52,083 bases of DNA, from the NCBI GenBank assembly GCA_027579435.1, contig JANBPK010000968.1:1-52083 (forward strand), read 5' to 3'. This DNA comes from Candolleomyces eurysporus. Taxonomy: Eukaryota; Basidiomycota; Agaricomycetes; Agaricales; Psathyrellaceae. Numbering within the stretch: position 1 is the first letter of the stretch; each line of letters begins with the position of its first letter. The position numbers and the translations under genes are program-made. The notes under the pieces were generated by a model. It did not search any database and was not told the origin of the DNA. It saw nothing but the letters and a program-made list of their open reading frames with translations. This document shows positions 10,401 through 21,227 of the stretch, piece by piece.

Positions 10401-11874
10401 TGTCCAACCAATTGGACTCCTTGCTTGAACCAGCGGGTGCAGTGTTGGGAGGTATAGGCGCTGAGCTTGTTTGGGGACTGGGCTGCCTCGAGGAGGTTCG
10501 AGGTTCGCGCAAGTTGTCCGGCCGGCCTCTTCGCATAGGAGCAATAGCTTCCAACACCTTTTCTCTTGCCTGGGCTCCTGCGTTGGTCGAAGGGGGAGTG
10601 GGAGAGTGTCCATTTCGCGAGCTGTTGGGAACGGCGGGTAGTGCAGCATAGAGATTCGGAGCGGCCTGGGGCATCGTGGATGAAGGCTTGGGAACCGATT
10701 GTTTGGGTACTATGGGTTGTGCGGTAGGTATGTTGTACGTGAATTGTGATTTGGTCCCTCGCAAGTAGTGCACGTGGTTCAAGGTTTCGAAAACAGTTGG
10801 ACGCTGAGTGCCGTGTTCACGAAGCATTGATGCTGAGAATGTCGTCAAAATGAAAATGAGTCCCTGAAACCAAAACAGAATCATACCTATGAGCATATTC
10901 ATCTGTGATGAATAGACTGGATATGGTGGGATGCGGTATTGTACGTTAAGAATGGCGAGTGATCCGTGCTCTTCGAACGGAGTGGTATAATAGCAGAGCT
11001 TGTACAGCAGGACGCCGAGCGCCCAGACATCACTCTTTTCGTCTATAGGTCGTTTGGAATAAAGGTCAATCATTTCGGGTGCCCGGTATTGCATGGTCGT
11101 ATGACGTCCAAGATCAGCTTCCAGCGCGCGAATTTCCTGGGTACTTGTTGGGGGTCGTGAAACTGTCGTCGCAGATCCAAAATCACACAGCTTGTATGAA
11201 GTGGGGGATGATTGTAGGATGTTCTCGACTTTCAAGTCTCTGTGGAGCAGAGCCGGTCTTGAGTTGTGCATAAATGCCACGCCTTCACATACGTCCACAA
11301 AAATCTGCAATATCTCGGCTTCGGTAAGACGTTCCCGCAGGCGTCGATTCATCATATCGATGATTCCTCCACCTGAAACGGATGTGAGTTGCAGCCACAT
11401 AAGCTAAAAGGGATAGTACCTGGGCAATACTCCATCAGGATAAATACTTCATACTGGCCATTGGGCATTCGGTGCCATGCAGCATCGATGAGATGGACAA
11501 TATTAGGGTGGCCTTTCAGCACTCTCTGCATTCGGACGTATGAGCTTCAGCCCATGCTGAATGACCAATGGACACACCATAACATCAACCTCCGTCTTGA
11601 CTTCGCTCAACATGGCCTCGTTGGCAACCGCGATTCGCTTGAGGACATGATGTGTCGTTCCATAAACCGGTGCGGGCGTCCGGACGAGATATACGTGGGC
11701 AAATCCTCCTGCATGCCTGTGTCAGGTCTGAAGCTAAATACCCATGGGCGTCGAACCTTGAGAGAGATATCGCTCGACCTGGACGGTGTACTTGTTCACC
11801 GAGATTGTCTGCCCTGGGACCAATGTCCCCTTGTTCGTCTGGGCATATGCCTGATACGCCTGCGCTGTTGCCAT
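7429..11874 (-). CDS. Ark1/Prk1 (AAK1/GAK)-type serine/threonine kinase
   Basis: Five exons: 11874-11757, 11708-11578, 11525-11420, 11372-10887 and 10832-7429; 4245 nt and 1414 residues. The kinase domain (about residues 27-330) has the glycine loop GGFAHVYLV, Lys in HVLKRIAV, EVDVMRVLKGHPNIV in helix C, the catalytic loop HRDLKVENIL, DFG in LCDFGSATT and YRAPEMIDLY. These features place it in the NAK family, which phosphorylates endocytic adaptors at cortical actin patches. The remaining roughly 1080 residues are Ser/Pro-rich with many proline motifs, as expected for an actin-regulating kinase tail. The start is set by the first ATG in good context (GCCATGG) before the glycine loop. Intron 4 is exactly 54 nt with no stop, so retention would insert 18 hydrophobic residues late in the kinase domain. 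It is transcribed divergently from the gene at 12338. Confidence 0.88.
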
Positions 11875-12337
11875 GGCTGGTGGTCAGAGAGGAAGAGAAG
11901 GAGAGAAAGGATGTATGGACAGGCACAGGCAAGCCTGAATGAGCCTAAGGAGCAAGCATGCAACGGTCGTTGCAGCAGCCAAAGTGATTCTGGCTGCGAC
12001 GTCGCGAAATAGCAAGTGCACGTGACGCAGTGCGTGCAATAGCCCCTTGCGCCAAATTTGGGTTTCCTCCACCCTTGAACTCGACCAGCCTCGTCTTCGA
12101 CTTCTTGCCCGCAGGAACCCACCTAAGCAGTACAGCTCTGCCCCAATATGGAGCGACGGCTCATTTATCTCAGGGAGATGGCCTTCTGGGGCAGTTGAGA
12201 TTAAATCGCATTCCCAGGCAACTTCCTATGACGTTGGTCAGCCCGACAAGGATGCTATCTAAAAACAAAATATGGATTGTCTCAACTTTATAAATAAGTA
12301 ACTCACAAGGCACCTTTCTCTCCATCCTACCTCCACC
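11875..12337. promoter_or_regulatory. Bidirectional promoter region
   Basis: These 463 nt separate the divergent starts of the kinase (11874, minus) and the dehydrogenase (12338, plus). A TATAAATAAG at about 12289-12298 lies roughly 45 nt before the plus-strand ATG and may act as a TATA element. No ORF of its own is supported. Confidence 0.5.
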
Positions 12338-13813
12338 ATGGCGAACGCCCTCTCATCTGATATCCTCACCGAACAGCCCTCCTTCCCCTTCTCCAGGCCC
12401 ACGACTCCAGGCCTCCTGGACCATCGTCAGGTCGGGTTTGTTGGACTGGGGAACATTGGCTATGCTATGGCCAAGAATCTCGCTCAGAATGGCCCCAACA
12501 ACGTCTCCAATTTGCAACCCCCCAAAGTTTGGAATCGTACAATCTCCAAGTCGGAGAAGCTCGTCCAGCAAGTCGGAAAAGACAAAGCCTCCATCGCAGG
12601 TAGCCTCGAGGAAATTGCTCTCGAATGTGATATCATTATCGTCAACCTTGCCAACGACGATGTGGTAAGAAGCGTCTACTCACGATTCGCTGAAGCCTTG
12701 AAGGTATGGGTGTAATCTTTTCCTCGCTGGCCCTGCTGACTCCGTTCAGAGCGCTCCTCCTACGAAGAAGAAGATTTTTGTAGAGACTAGCACGGTGAGT
12801 AACTCTTCATCGACCCACCTTACTTGACTGACGTCCAGCTTAGATCTATCCCTCCCTTGCTGGCGATCTAGACAAGCTGATATGCTCATTCCCTCACACC
12901 CATCTGATCACTTGCCCTGTTCTTGGGTCAGCAATCGTTGCCGACAAGTCCCAGCTCACTCTTATCATGAGCGGCGACTATCCTTCCAAGAAAGAAGTTG
13001 CGAATCTTCTTGTTCCCTCTGTGGGCAGGAAAGCCCTTGATCTCGGGGGTGATCTCGAGAAAGGTCGGTTCTATTCGTGTTTCTCAGACTTTTTCGGTCT
13101 CACAACCCCTTACCGCAGCTCTCACTTACAAGTTGATGGCAAATTCAATGGTTCTGGGCACGATGGAAATTCTGGCCGAAGCCTTGACCTTCGCCGACAA
13201 ATCAGGAATCGGCGGTGAACGGGTCCTTGATCTTGTCAAAGGTCGGTTTATCTCTCATTGCTTGCGAAAAGTCCGAGTAAACGGCACTCACACTCGCACG
13301 TTGGTACGCACATACAGATTTCTTCCCGGCACCTAGGTACGCTATACCCATTCTGGACGTTAAACTCAAGCTCATGATTTCCAAGCATGATTAACTACGC
13401 CGAGCGAATGGCTCACGAAAAGTTCGATGGCAATACCGGCTTCGCCATTGACGGAGGAATCAAGGACGCGACGTATGCATGCCCTTTCTTGCTCATTTGC
13501 CCCTATTGCGGCCTGAGTTCCTGACCGTGACGTCATTTAGCCATATTCGACGTCTGAGCGCCAAATACAACTGCCCGATGCCAGCTATCGATGTCGCCCA
13601 CCAGCATCTCATCACCGCTCGTGCTATTCACCTGAAGGAGAAGAACGAGGGAAAGGACGTCGCGAGTACGTTAGATTGGAGTGGCATCATTGCTGGCACT
13701 CGTGCTGGAGCTGGTTTGGATGGGTTTGATCGCAACAAGGTACGTGTATCTCTGGACATTGAATAACCGGGCTCTTATTCTGTTTACAGGATGCAACCGT
13801 GGTTGAGATATAG
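12338..13813 (+). CDS. 3-hydroxyisobutyrate dehydrogenase-like NAD(P)-dependent oxidoreductase
   Basis: Eight exons: 12338-12703, 12750-12794, 12844-13063, 13119-13241, 13318-13336 (19 nt), 13386-13472, 13541-13739 and 13790-13813; 1083 nt and 360 residues. The N-terminal Rossmann fold has VGFVGLGNIGYAMAKNL (GxGxxG near residue 36). The CPVLGS segment sits where the family has its DAPVSGG substrate motif. Lys215 in YKLMANS matches the catalytic Lys of the beta-hydroxyacid dehydrogenase family. The C-terminal all-helical domain includes DFFPAPSMINYAERM. The family oxidises 3-hydroxyisobutyrate or related beta-hydroxyacids; the changed substrate motif means the actual substrate may differ. There is no clear mitochondrial presequence, so a cytosolic paralogue is plausible. 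The microexon is needed to keep the frame and the conserved PAP segment. Confidence 0.83.
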
Positions 13814-14305
13814 GAAGACTAAAGTTCGTCCTAAATGCGGTGTGGCAGAAAAACAGGGAATCAGAATCCAGAATTTTGCGTTAGGTGTTCATGTCTGTGG
13901 CCGATCTAGAACGCCTTTAGTATCTCGATACAATACCCTTTTGTATTCAACTGTCAATCATCGCGTTTCACCTCTGTGAGGTGGGCGTAATCTCGCACTT
14001 TTATCGTGGGTTTGAAGTGATGCAAAGTTTTAAAGACTCTTGAACATTGCACCCGCATTTTTCCATTGTTCTTCGTGATTATCTGTTGCGCGTCTCGTAC
14101 TATTTCCTTTTCCTCTTCTCCTCAGTTTATTGCAGCGCCCTGGCCCGTTTGAGAGCTATCAGATCAAGCCATTTAAGCGTTAGGCAACCGTTTTGTCATG
14201 ATCCATGAAACGTATCGTTCCTCTCAGCTCCTCAAACGCATCTCCTCGAATTCGAGTATTAAGCTCGCACTCATTCGCCTCCTCAACACACTCAATCACT
14301 GCGAT
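13814..14305. other. Intergenic region before the PAH pseudogene
   Basis: 3' flank of the dehydrogenase gene followed by a pyrimidine-rich stretch (about 14090-14130) that resembles a former promoter. No intact ORF is supported. Confidence 0.45.
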
Positions 14306-14756
14306 ATGAGCACTTGCGGCGCTTCTCATCGTCAAAGGTGCACTGACACCATGAGGATGAACGCTCCCGTTGCAATCGACTACATCCAAGCGGTCAAAAG
14401 TTTCGCCGCGCGTTTACAACCTATCCGCGGTCGCTTTTAATGACGAAAAGTTCGTACATACTCTGTGTCTTATAGCGTCGGAGATGTACTCACTGGCCAC
14501 TGACAGCCCATTGGACCTTTTAAAAAAACAGCGTCGGCGCAGGGCGCACGGTCCTACGATAGCTAAGATCTTCGAGAGATACCCAACGCCTTCCTTCCAG
14601 ATGGATACCGAGTCGAAATCAAGCTCGCGGGCCTGCTCGACCAGACTATGCATAACAACGAAAGGGTCAACCATGATACCAGCATTGAGAACGCAATATA
14701 TAGACAAGATTGCTGCTCGTTGGTCGGAAGATCCAACTATGTCGCAGAAGTTATAA
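14306..14756 (+). pseudogene. Decayed copy of the two-PAH mini-SIN3 gene
   Basis: The sequence starts ATGAGCACTTGC and keeps IDYIQAVK, matching the intact neighbour's start ATGAGTACTTGC and IEYIQAAK. Further on, a stretch like AAGCTATTTGAGGGATACCC of the intact gene is present, followed by a deletion of about 19 nt that removes ALVQGY and shifts the frame. The end keeps TQYIDKIAARW, matching TQYIDKLTTRY. The reading frame is broken more than once, the end of exon 1 is unrecognisable, and the second PAH half is truncated by TAA at 14754-14756. It is therefore a dead or dying paralogue about 0.9 kb upstream of the intact gene and in the same orientation. Confidence 0.7.
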
Positions 14757-15196
14757 AAGGCTGAATCCGGTGAAGCGTTGGACTAACGTACCTCTACTCA
14801 AAGAAACTGGTCTAAGTGGAAAGGAAGGCGCTTCTCAAGCAGAACCCAATTTCGCAGGGGTCAGTGCATACTGAAAATTTGTCACCGCTTTTCCAAACTT
14901 ATAGGATCAAGCTGTTGGCAGGATGTCGACAATACTGTTGGTCCGATCAGCCACATATAATGTCGTCGGCAAATGTAGACCGTTCTGCAAAGACGGTGCC
15001 GTACACCTGGGTGCTCTGAGTCAAATTGCGGACCCTTCGAATTAACAGCATTGCTTGTATTCCCAGATTCTAATCAGTATTNAATTGNGTCGTATATAGG
15101 ATCCAGCAGAAGTAGAAGTAACTGCCCCCTNCTCAACCTGCACTCATCTTGTCCGTTAAATCTTTCCGACACATATTCATATTCTTCCGATAAAAT
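14757..15196. other. Upstream region of the mini-SIN3 gene
   Basis: No ORF is supported. It contains a few N bases and presumably the promoter of the gene starting at 15197. Confidence 0.4.
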
Positions 15197-15953
15197 ATGA
15201 GTACTTGCCAACCAGGAGCCTCGTGCTTGAACCCTACCGCTGCAATTGAGTACATCCAAGCGGCCAAAGCTCAGGTTTCGCCAGATATTTTCAACCAATT
15301 CTTGGCCATGTTTCAAGACTTTAGGAAGGGCGAGTACGTACCCAATATAATAAATAACGAATATTTCCTGACCCACCCTCCTATCGAACGTTAACCACAG
15401 CATCGACGTCGTCGAAACTATGAAACGAGCGGCGAAGCTATTTGAGGGATACCCTGCATTGGTACAAGGCTACAACGCCTTCCTCCCAGACGGACACCGT
15501 ATCGAGACCNATATTTTCGACGATACCAACGAGTACTCGGTCACAATCACGACGCCCACAGGCACAGAGTCTGCTNGTGACCCCGAGAGAGTCAAAATCA
15601 TNAGCGCCACGCTCCCAACNATCGTGAAGGACGAGGNAAAAGCGAAGGATCCAGAGGGGGCGGCCCTCGCGACCCAGTATATTGATAAACTTACGACTCG
15701 TTACGCGGGAAACGCAAGCGTCATACAGCAATTCATGGAGAGCCTGCGGAAGTACATGTACAACAAGGATGCGCCGGATTCAGACGTGAGTCTCAGCAAC
15801 ACGACTAAAAGAATCGGTCGACTGTCCTTTATTGATTCACCTCCATAGAAAATTGCTGAATCGGAAATGAAGGAGCTCCTCAAGGACCAGCCTGACCTTG
15901 TAGAAGAATTCGATGCATTCTGGAAAACCATCATCGCAGGAAAGAAATCCTAA
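15197..15953 (+). CDS. Mini-SIN3: small protein of two paired amphipathic helix (PAH) domains
   Basis: Three exons: 15197-15333, 15401-15785 and 15849-15953; 627 nt and 208 residues. PAH1 (about residues 13-78) includes IFNQFLAMFQDF, then ID, then LFEGYPALVQGYNAFLPDG; PAH2 (about 130-200) includes TQYIDKLTTRY, VIQQFMESLRKY and DQPDLVEEFDAFW. The linker after PAH1 contains TITTPTGT, matching TVTTPMGT at the same place in the SIN3 protein encoded at 21597-26218. Both introns sit at the same positions and phases as SIN3 introns 1 and 2. PAH domains bind short helices of DNA-binding repressors. This protein has no PAH3, HDAC-interaction domain or C-terminal region, so by inference it could bind SIN3 ligands without recruiting a deacetylase. 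No nuclear localisation signal is obvious. Four N bases fall in exon 2 without disturbing the frame. Confidence 0.85.
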
Positions 15954-16083
15954 AGGGATCTACGGCTGTGAATGGAGGACATTATTCGTGCTCGTACACA
16001 TGTACCATTGCTCTATCTACGCATCATCATTGTACAAATGACATGAAAGAAAGCTCAACGCACACTCTAGCAACATTTGTGCA

Positions 16084-18559
16084 TCAGAACCTGAGGCTCC
16101 TGCGATACTTGATAAAGTCCACCAGATTCTCCCGCACCAAGTCACCGCGTTTTCGNAGATCCGGTCCTCCTTCTTTCCTCTTATCGATACTCCGGATTGC
16201 CTTCCTCACACCTTCGACACTTGCAGTCAGAGCGGATACGAAGTCTCCTTGACGGAAGTTGATGTCGTACGGCATACCCTCGTCCGAGTAAATATCGATC
16301 AGAGCAGAGGCCGCCTGAATCATAGGCTCGGTTCCGGCACGCGATGGCGTCGTTGCACTAGGGAGCAGCGAAAGCAAATAGGTAGCGATGCTCTAGCAGA
16401 CCAGACAACGAAAAATCAGGCGAGTTCTCAAGACCCAGAAAGCCGCACAGAAAAAACATACCTTATTTTGCTCAATAGCAGTAGGGTATTGCGCCAAACA
16501 CTCCAACGTCCCAACACACCTCACTCGCACACGTTCATCCGAGCTCGAATCGCANAGCTGCATCAGTACCCTAACCCNCTCTTCCTGCGGTTCGAGGGAT
16601 CCTTTCCACACGTTCCCGATACCCCAAAGCACGCCTACCGCCACGTCCCAGAATTCTTGTCTCCGCTCCTGCCCTGAGCCCGTCTGCGTCCCGACCAATT
16701 GCAGNGCACTCCAAACGCTATTCCATACTGAGATACCGCTCTGAACNTCCTTGGAGACACTCTCTGGTGGAGAAACAGATAACGAGAGGAATATGTTATT
16801 GAGGCACTCGAGCGCGCTGATGTGGACTGCGCTCAGAGCCGAAGTCGTNGGTGGGTGAGGGGACGGCGAGGACAGAGGCGGGAACGACAGCTCNGTCGGC
16901 TGGATTAGGGAGACGAGAGGGAGGACGAGAGTTTGGAGGAANGATGGCGTAGATTTTGTGTCCGTTGTNGATTCCTCAGCGTCCATGTTAATATCATCNG
17001 TTACGTCTGCCTCCACTGCAATATCTACTCATGTCAGAGATAGNAANGGNCANGGGNTCNNAAGTTNACTCACCANCATNNATTTCTTCNTCCTCGTCNT
17101 GGTCTGGAGAGTTATCNGGCTCCGGATCAGGCAGAGTTGCACATGCCCCAGTCAGAATTTCCAATGAAGATTGCACAGTACGCAAACGAGCTTCCAGGGC
17201 ATCCAGTTGCTGTTCAATTTCCGACTTGTGGTCAGACTTTGGAGTGTGTTTTATCGAAAGGTTCTCGATAGCAGGTTCCGTAGCCTGACGTTGGAGCAGC
17301 TCCTGGACATTGCTGGTGATTTCTTGCAAAGATATAGAGGATATCACGGGTTGAAGGAGAGGGAGAATGACATCTCTATCGAGATCGACAGTAGATGCGA
17401 TGGATGGAGGTGGTATAGGCGAAATATTTCGCAAAATACCTGAATCATATAGATCAATATAATATTCCTTGCACTGACAGAGTCACATACCGGCGGCAAG
17501 GACAGTTAATGAGATGAATTTATTATCCACCTCTTTTTGCTTGCGATTGGAAGCCTCTTCTGGTCTCGCCAGAGAAAGCAGACAGGATAGATGCCCCCCA
17601 TCGGTTCGAATCTCCTTGGTGACGGGGAAATTGTCATCGGTCAGGACGTACAAGCACTGAGCTAAATGGCCATAACAGTCAGCCTTGTTCACATTGGAGT
17701 TCAAACTAACCTACCTGCGGAAATGACGGTCGCCAAAGGTAAAGAATCCTTCGCACCAAGGAAAGACATCAAGAAAGGGACGAGCTGGATATCGTTGATC
17801 GCGTTCAATGCTTTGTTCGAAGTCTCGCTACAAATGTTAAAACAGTGTNCNATGAAGTGCAGAGAACTGGGAAAACTTACGAAAGGCACCACAAAGTGGT
17901 AATGACGTTTTCAGCCAACTCGTAAACAATTTTCTTNGCGCTCTCTGGGGATTGTTTTGGAGATGCGAGGTACTGCGAAAGGGTCGTCGAAATCTGCAGA
18001 TTGTCAATCTTCACGGAGATATACGNTCACTTTCANAGGTCACNTACCTTTGGGATAAACGTCTTCANAGGCGTCAAGATGTTCTTATTGTACATCTCTG
18101 CACAAATATCGTATCCACCGTCGATNCAAAGATTCCTTATANCACAATCAATACNAACGNNGAGAGCNGAAANTNGGCGGACATACCTCAGAGCACCCAT
18201 AGCTTCGACCACAACCTCCTCCTCCGAGTCACTCAACCTCGTAATCAATGCCCCAACGACATTTTTTCCCTGCAGCAACCTTCTCGTTGAAGGATCATTT
18301 TGGATGATATTAGATACCGCTACACAAGCCCACTTGCGCTCCGAGGCATCTGCACTTTCCATCTACAAGATAAGAATCCAATCAGCTTTCCAACGCAAGT
18401 CCAACGAAGAGTATCACCCACTTTTTGTATAATTGGCAAAATCTGGCCAGCCTTGCTCGACGACTCTGAAGCCGCCTGCAATCCCTGGGGCAGATGAGAA
18501 TCCGGTACCCTCACCGGATTATGCCTCCTCATCTGCCGTTTCTTCTGCGACTTGCCCAT
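16084..18559 (-). CDS. SYO1: SYO1/HEATR3-like ARM/HEAT-repeat chaperone for ribosomal proteins
   Basis: Nine exons: 18559-18422, 18362-18187, 18135-18048, 17993-17881, 17827 to about 17716, about 17675-17500, 17439 to about 17074, 17015-16462 and 16392-16084. The N-terminus MGKSQKKRQMRRHNPVR is the basic start of the family. It is followed by ARM/HEAT repeats (ERKWACVAVSNIIQNDPSTR; EEEVVVEAMGALRNLC), an Asp/Glu-rich segment near PDPEPDNSPDQD like the acidic loop that binds Rpl11 in Syo1, more helical repeats, and the ending ENLVDFIKYRRSL. In yeast, Syo1 carries Rpl5 and Rpl11 into the nucleus with Kap104 for 5S RNP assembly. The start is the first ATG before the basic motif. N bases between about 17040 and 17080 blur one splice site. 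A general importin is less likely given the short N-terminus and acidic loop. Confidence 0.8.
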
Positions 18560-19253
18560 ATTCCCTAGCTTCAAATGGGTCGAAAAATATAGAAAACAAG
18601 GGTATTAGAGGCTATCGCTGCCAGCCCAGCAGACGTCCTTCTCGATGTACCTTCCCAAAAAAAAAAATTGAGTTCGCTCCAGAAAAATCGATTTTGCGCA
18701 CGTGACAGAGATGCTTAAAATAGACAAGGTCCGGCCAATCAGGACCAGTCCACATATCGTGGCAGCGTGCCCACGGTGATAGAGCACGAAAAGGCTCCGT
18801 TCGATTTTGCCATGCTCAGACCCACAAGGGGCAGTGGCCAAATCCACGCGAAAAACACACATCGATGACATGGTTCAAGCAAACGCCGAGAGAAAGCCGT
18901 AAACACTGTGAGCGTCAAGTGAGCACCTCAATGTCCGGTGTTGATCCAGAGAACTTCAAGTCCATTCGAATTGTGACAGCCCGCAAAAATCGGGGGATAG
19001 GGGGAGGTGACTGCGAAGAAANGAACAGAATNCGNNTNNTNGTGTGTGCTACGTAAAATACATTGAGGTTCGAAGCTTCACCTTGCGAAGATTGAGCAAT
19101 TACAAAAGAGATTAAAATGTTGTGGGATCCAGGTATACGAGGCGGATGCAAGCATACGCAAAAAATAAGGCATGTGTCAGTTAGAAAGCGAAAATGTTTG
19201 GGGAGAGGAGAGAACAAAAAGACCGAAGGGATGCGCCGGGGGCCTTCTCTGTT
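18560..19253. other. Intergenic region: SYO1 promoter and 3' flank of the membrane-protein gene
   Basis: About 690 nt. The part next to 18559 should hold the SYO1 promoter; an A9 run begins near 18658. N bases at 19022-19040 limit reading. No ORF is supported on either strand. Confidence 0.45.
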
Positions 19254-21227
19254 TTATGGATGATAATCAGGTAAAACAGGGCGTCCATTGCCGCTGCCCG
19301 TCGACGCCGTACCATCACCTGTGACAACTTGTCCAGCGGTCGAGACATTTCCATCAGAATCTTCCGNNAAGCTATGCGAAGGGGAAGGCTCATGAGGGGG
19401 CGCGCTGGGTANCGGNGANTCGTTAACGTAGAAGTCGTCGTCGTCCAACATAGGAGGAGCCGAGGGGACTAATCCCAACACATGCTCATCCACCAAAGGG
19501 GCACTCGGGGTTTCTTCAAACGGAGGTGCAGATGGTCCGAGCTCCGGCTCCAAGTTTTCAATCTCCATGTCCTCAAACGTGTATGGGTAGTCGTAGAACT
19601 TGGGGGAAAGCAGACTGCCTTTNGAAGGTGGTGGNGGGAAAGGGGAAGGCGTTGAGGTNGACTGGTTGGCGAAGTCGTCTGATTCACCACCACAAGCTTC
19701 TCTCGCAATGAAGTCTTCCATCTCTTCGTCCCGCCATTCCGGAGCCGAAACTTGAGGTTGCGGTGATGAGCCTTCGTCTTCTTCAGGAGCGCTAGCGAGG
19801 TCGGCGAGGCGAGCTAGAACCGCTTTGTCGTCGGTAGCAACATGAGCCGAAGGAATGGACGGGATGGCCCCCGAATCGCCTTCAGAATTGGAAAGAAAGG
19901 ATGAGTGCGATGGCCGCCGCGAGCAAATAAGATGCGAAGTCGAGGCTGGGTCGTCATTCGGGAAAAGACCTTCCGAGGAGAGATCGGCTTGTAAAGCCTT
20001 TTGTTGGTAAGCNGGCGGCGATGAGTGTGGGGGCGGTGGGGAAAGCGAGATTGTCGGGATTGTACTCGTATCTTGNTGCTGCTGCGCGGACGACGACTCC
20101 GCAGACGACTCTTGACGTAACGACGACGACGATGCACGACGGGACACTGATCTTGAAGGAGGGGACGAACCTGAAGGCGAAGGTGAAGATCGCCCTGACG
20201 TCAACCCATCCCTCGGACTATCCAGGGAAATCGATGACCGCCGGGCATGAGACATCTGGCTCGAACGCTTCCCTCGTCGTCTGAGTCGAACGTTGGCTCG
20301 CCACNGCGCTGTTGCTCGGGCCCACAACTTCTGGTTGGCCTTCTCCTTCTCCAGCATGGCCTCCCTCGATTCGTCTTCACACAACTCCCTACTTCTCCGC
20401 CGACCTTTCCTTCTCCGCGCCCCCTCCTGTTCCACNTCCTGCGACTGTTCCCCCTTGTGTCTCCTTCGCATACTCTTCCTCCAAAATAGACATCCAATAA
20501 TAAGAAAGCAGATTAAAAAAGCGAGCACGAGCGACATGGCCAATATTAGCGTTGTCCTGCTTTCGTGGCCCCACATCTCCTCCTTGGGTTGCCAGCCCGG
20601 AGGCAGCGGGTAAGGAGTAGAGTCGTGGTCGATGTCCATGTTAGCAGTAGTATTACTGGTAGAAGTNTTGTTGGTCGAAGTGGTGCCGTTGGGGTGCCTC
20701 GATGCCTGTTCGTCAATAGCTGAGACTGCACCGGTTGAGCAACCCTGAAACATAGACAAGAGCGCACATCAGCNACACAGGGGAGAGGGAAAAAGTGGCA
20801 TGTACGCACTGGGCAGACCCCGTACAACGTATACGATTCTACTCGCCTCCAAAGCCCGTCTTCACCCTGTTCGTATTTGTCGGCTATATTCCGGACGACG
20901 GCGCGAGGCACGCTAGGGACGCTCGTGCTTGTTGATGATTTGGCGTCCCTCTTGACTCTTCTTCGTGTGGGTGGCGCCGACCGCTGGATGGAAGGGCATA
21001 GAAATGAGGGGGGTGGAGGGCTGCCTTCGGCTACGGAGGACGATGCAATAGCTGAGAGTAGGGATAAAAGTGTCGCTGATGGCGCCAGGGAACGTGTGGG
21101 GGCAGCGAGGCCTTTCCGACGACGCCGACGNTTTGTAGGGCTGGTCTTCGGGTCGAGGGTGACGAGGTGGAGGAGTGTTCAAGTCCGCAGGGCCGTCTGA
21201 GGGCGCGACGCTAAATGGCTTGGCCAT
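19254..21227 (-). CDS. Single-pass membrane protein with a PSAP-rich cytosolic tail
   Basis: Two exons: 21227-20810 and 20744-19254. Exon 1 has 418 bases including an N at 21131. Without that N it is 417 nt and joins MAKPFSVAPSDGP in one frame to the downstream SVPRAVVRNIADKY, giving about 635 residues. Near residue 50 is a moderately hydrophobic stretch (ATLLSLLSAIASSSVAEG) that may act as a signal or anchor. It is followed by a short luminal part with a Cys pair (GVCPGCSTG) and Asn/Thr-rich possible glycosylation sites. A strong TM segment (TLILAMSLVLAFLICFLII) precedes a basic RRRHKG region. The roughly 400-residue tail is Ser/Pro/acidic and contains four PSAP motifs (codons 19390-19545), the type of motif bound by the ESCRT-I subunit Vps23/Tsg101. 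The family is not recognised. Confidence 0.72.

Noticed and set aside
9986..10651. Long plus-strand open frames opposite the kinase tail (also 7880-8191, 9065-9472)
   Set aside because: They mirror a low-complexity Ser/Pro-rich exon on the other strand, have no recognisable motifs, and the minus-strand frame is a clear kinase.
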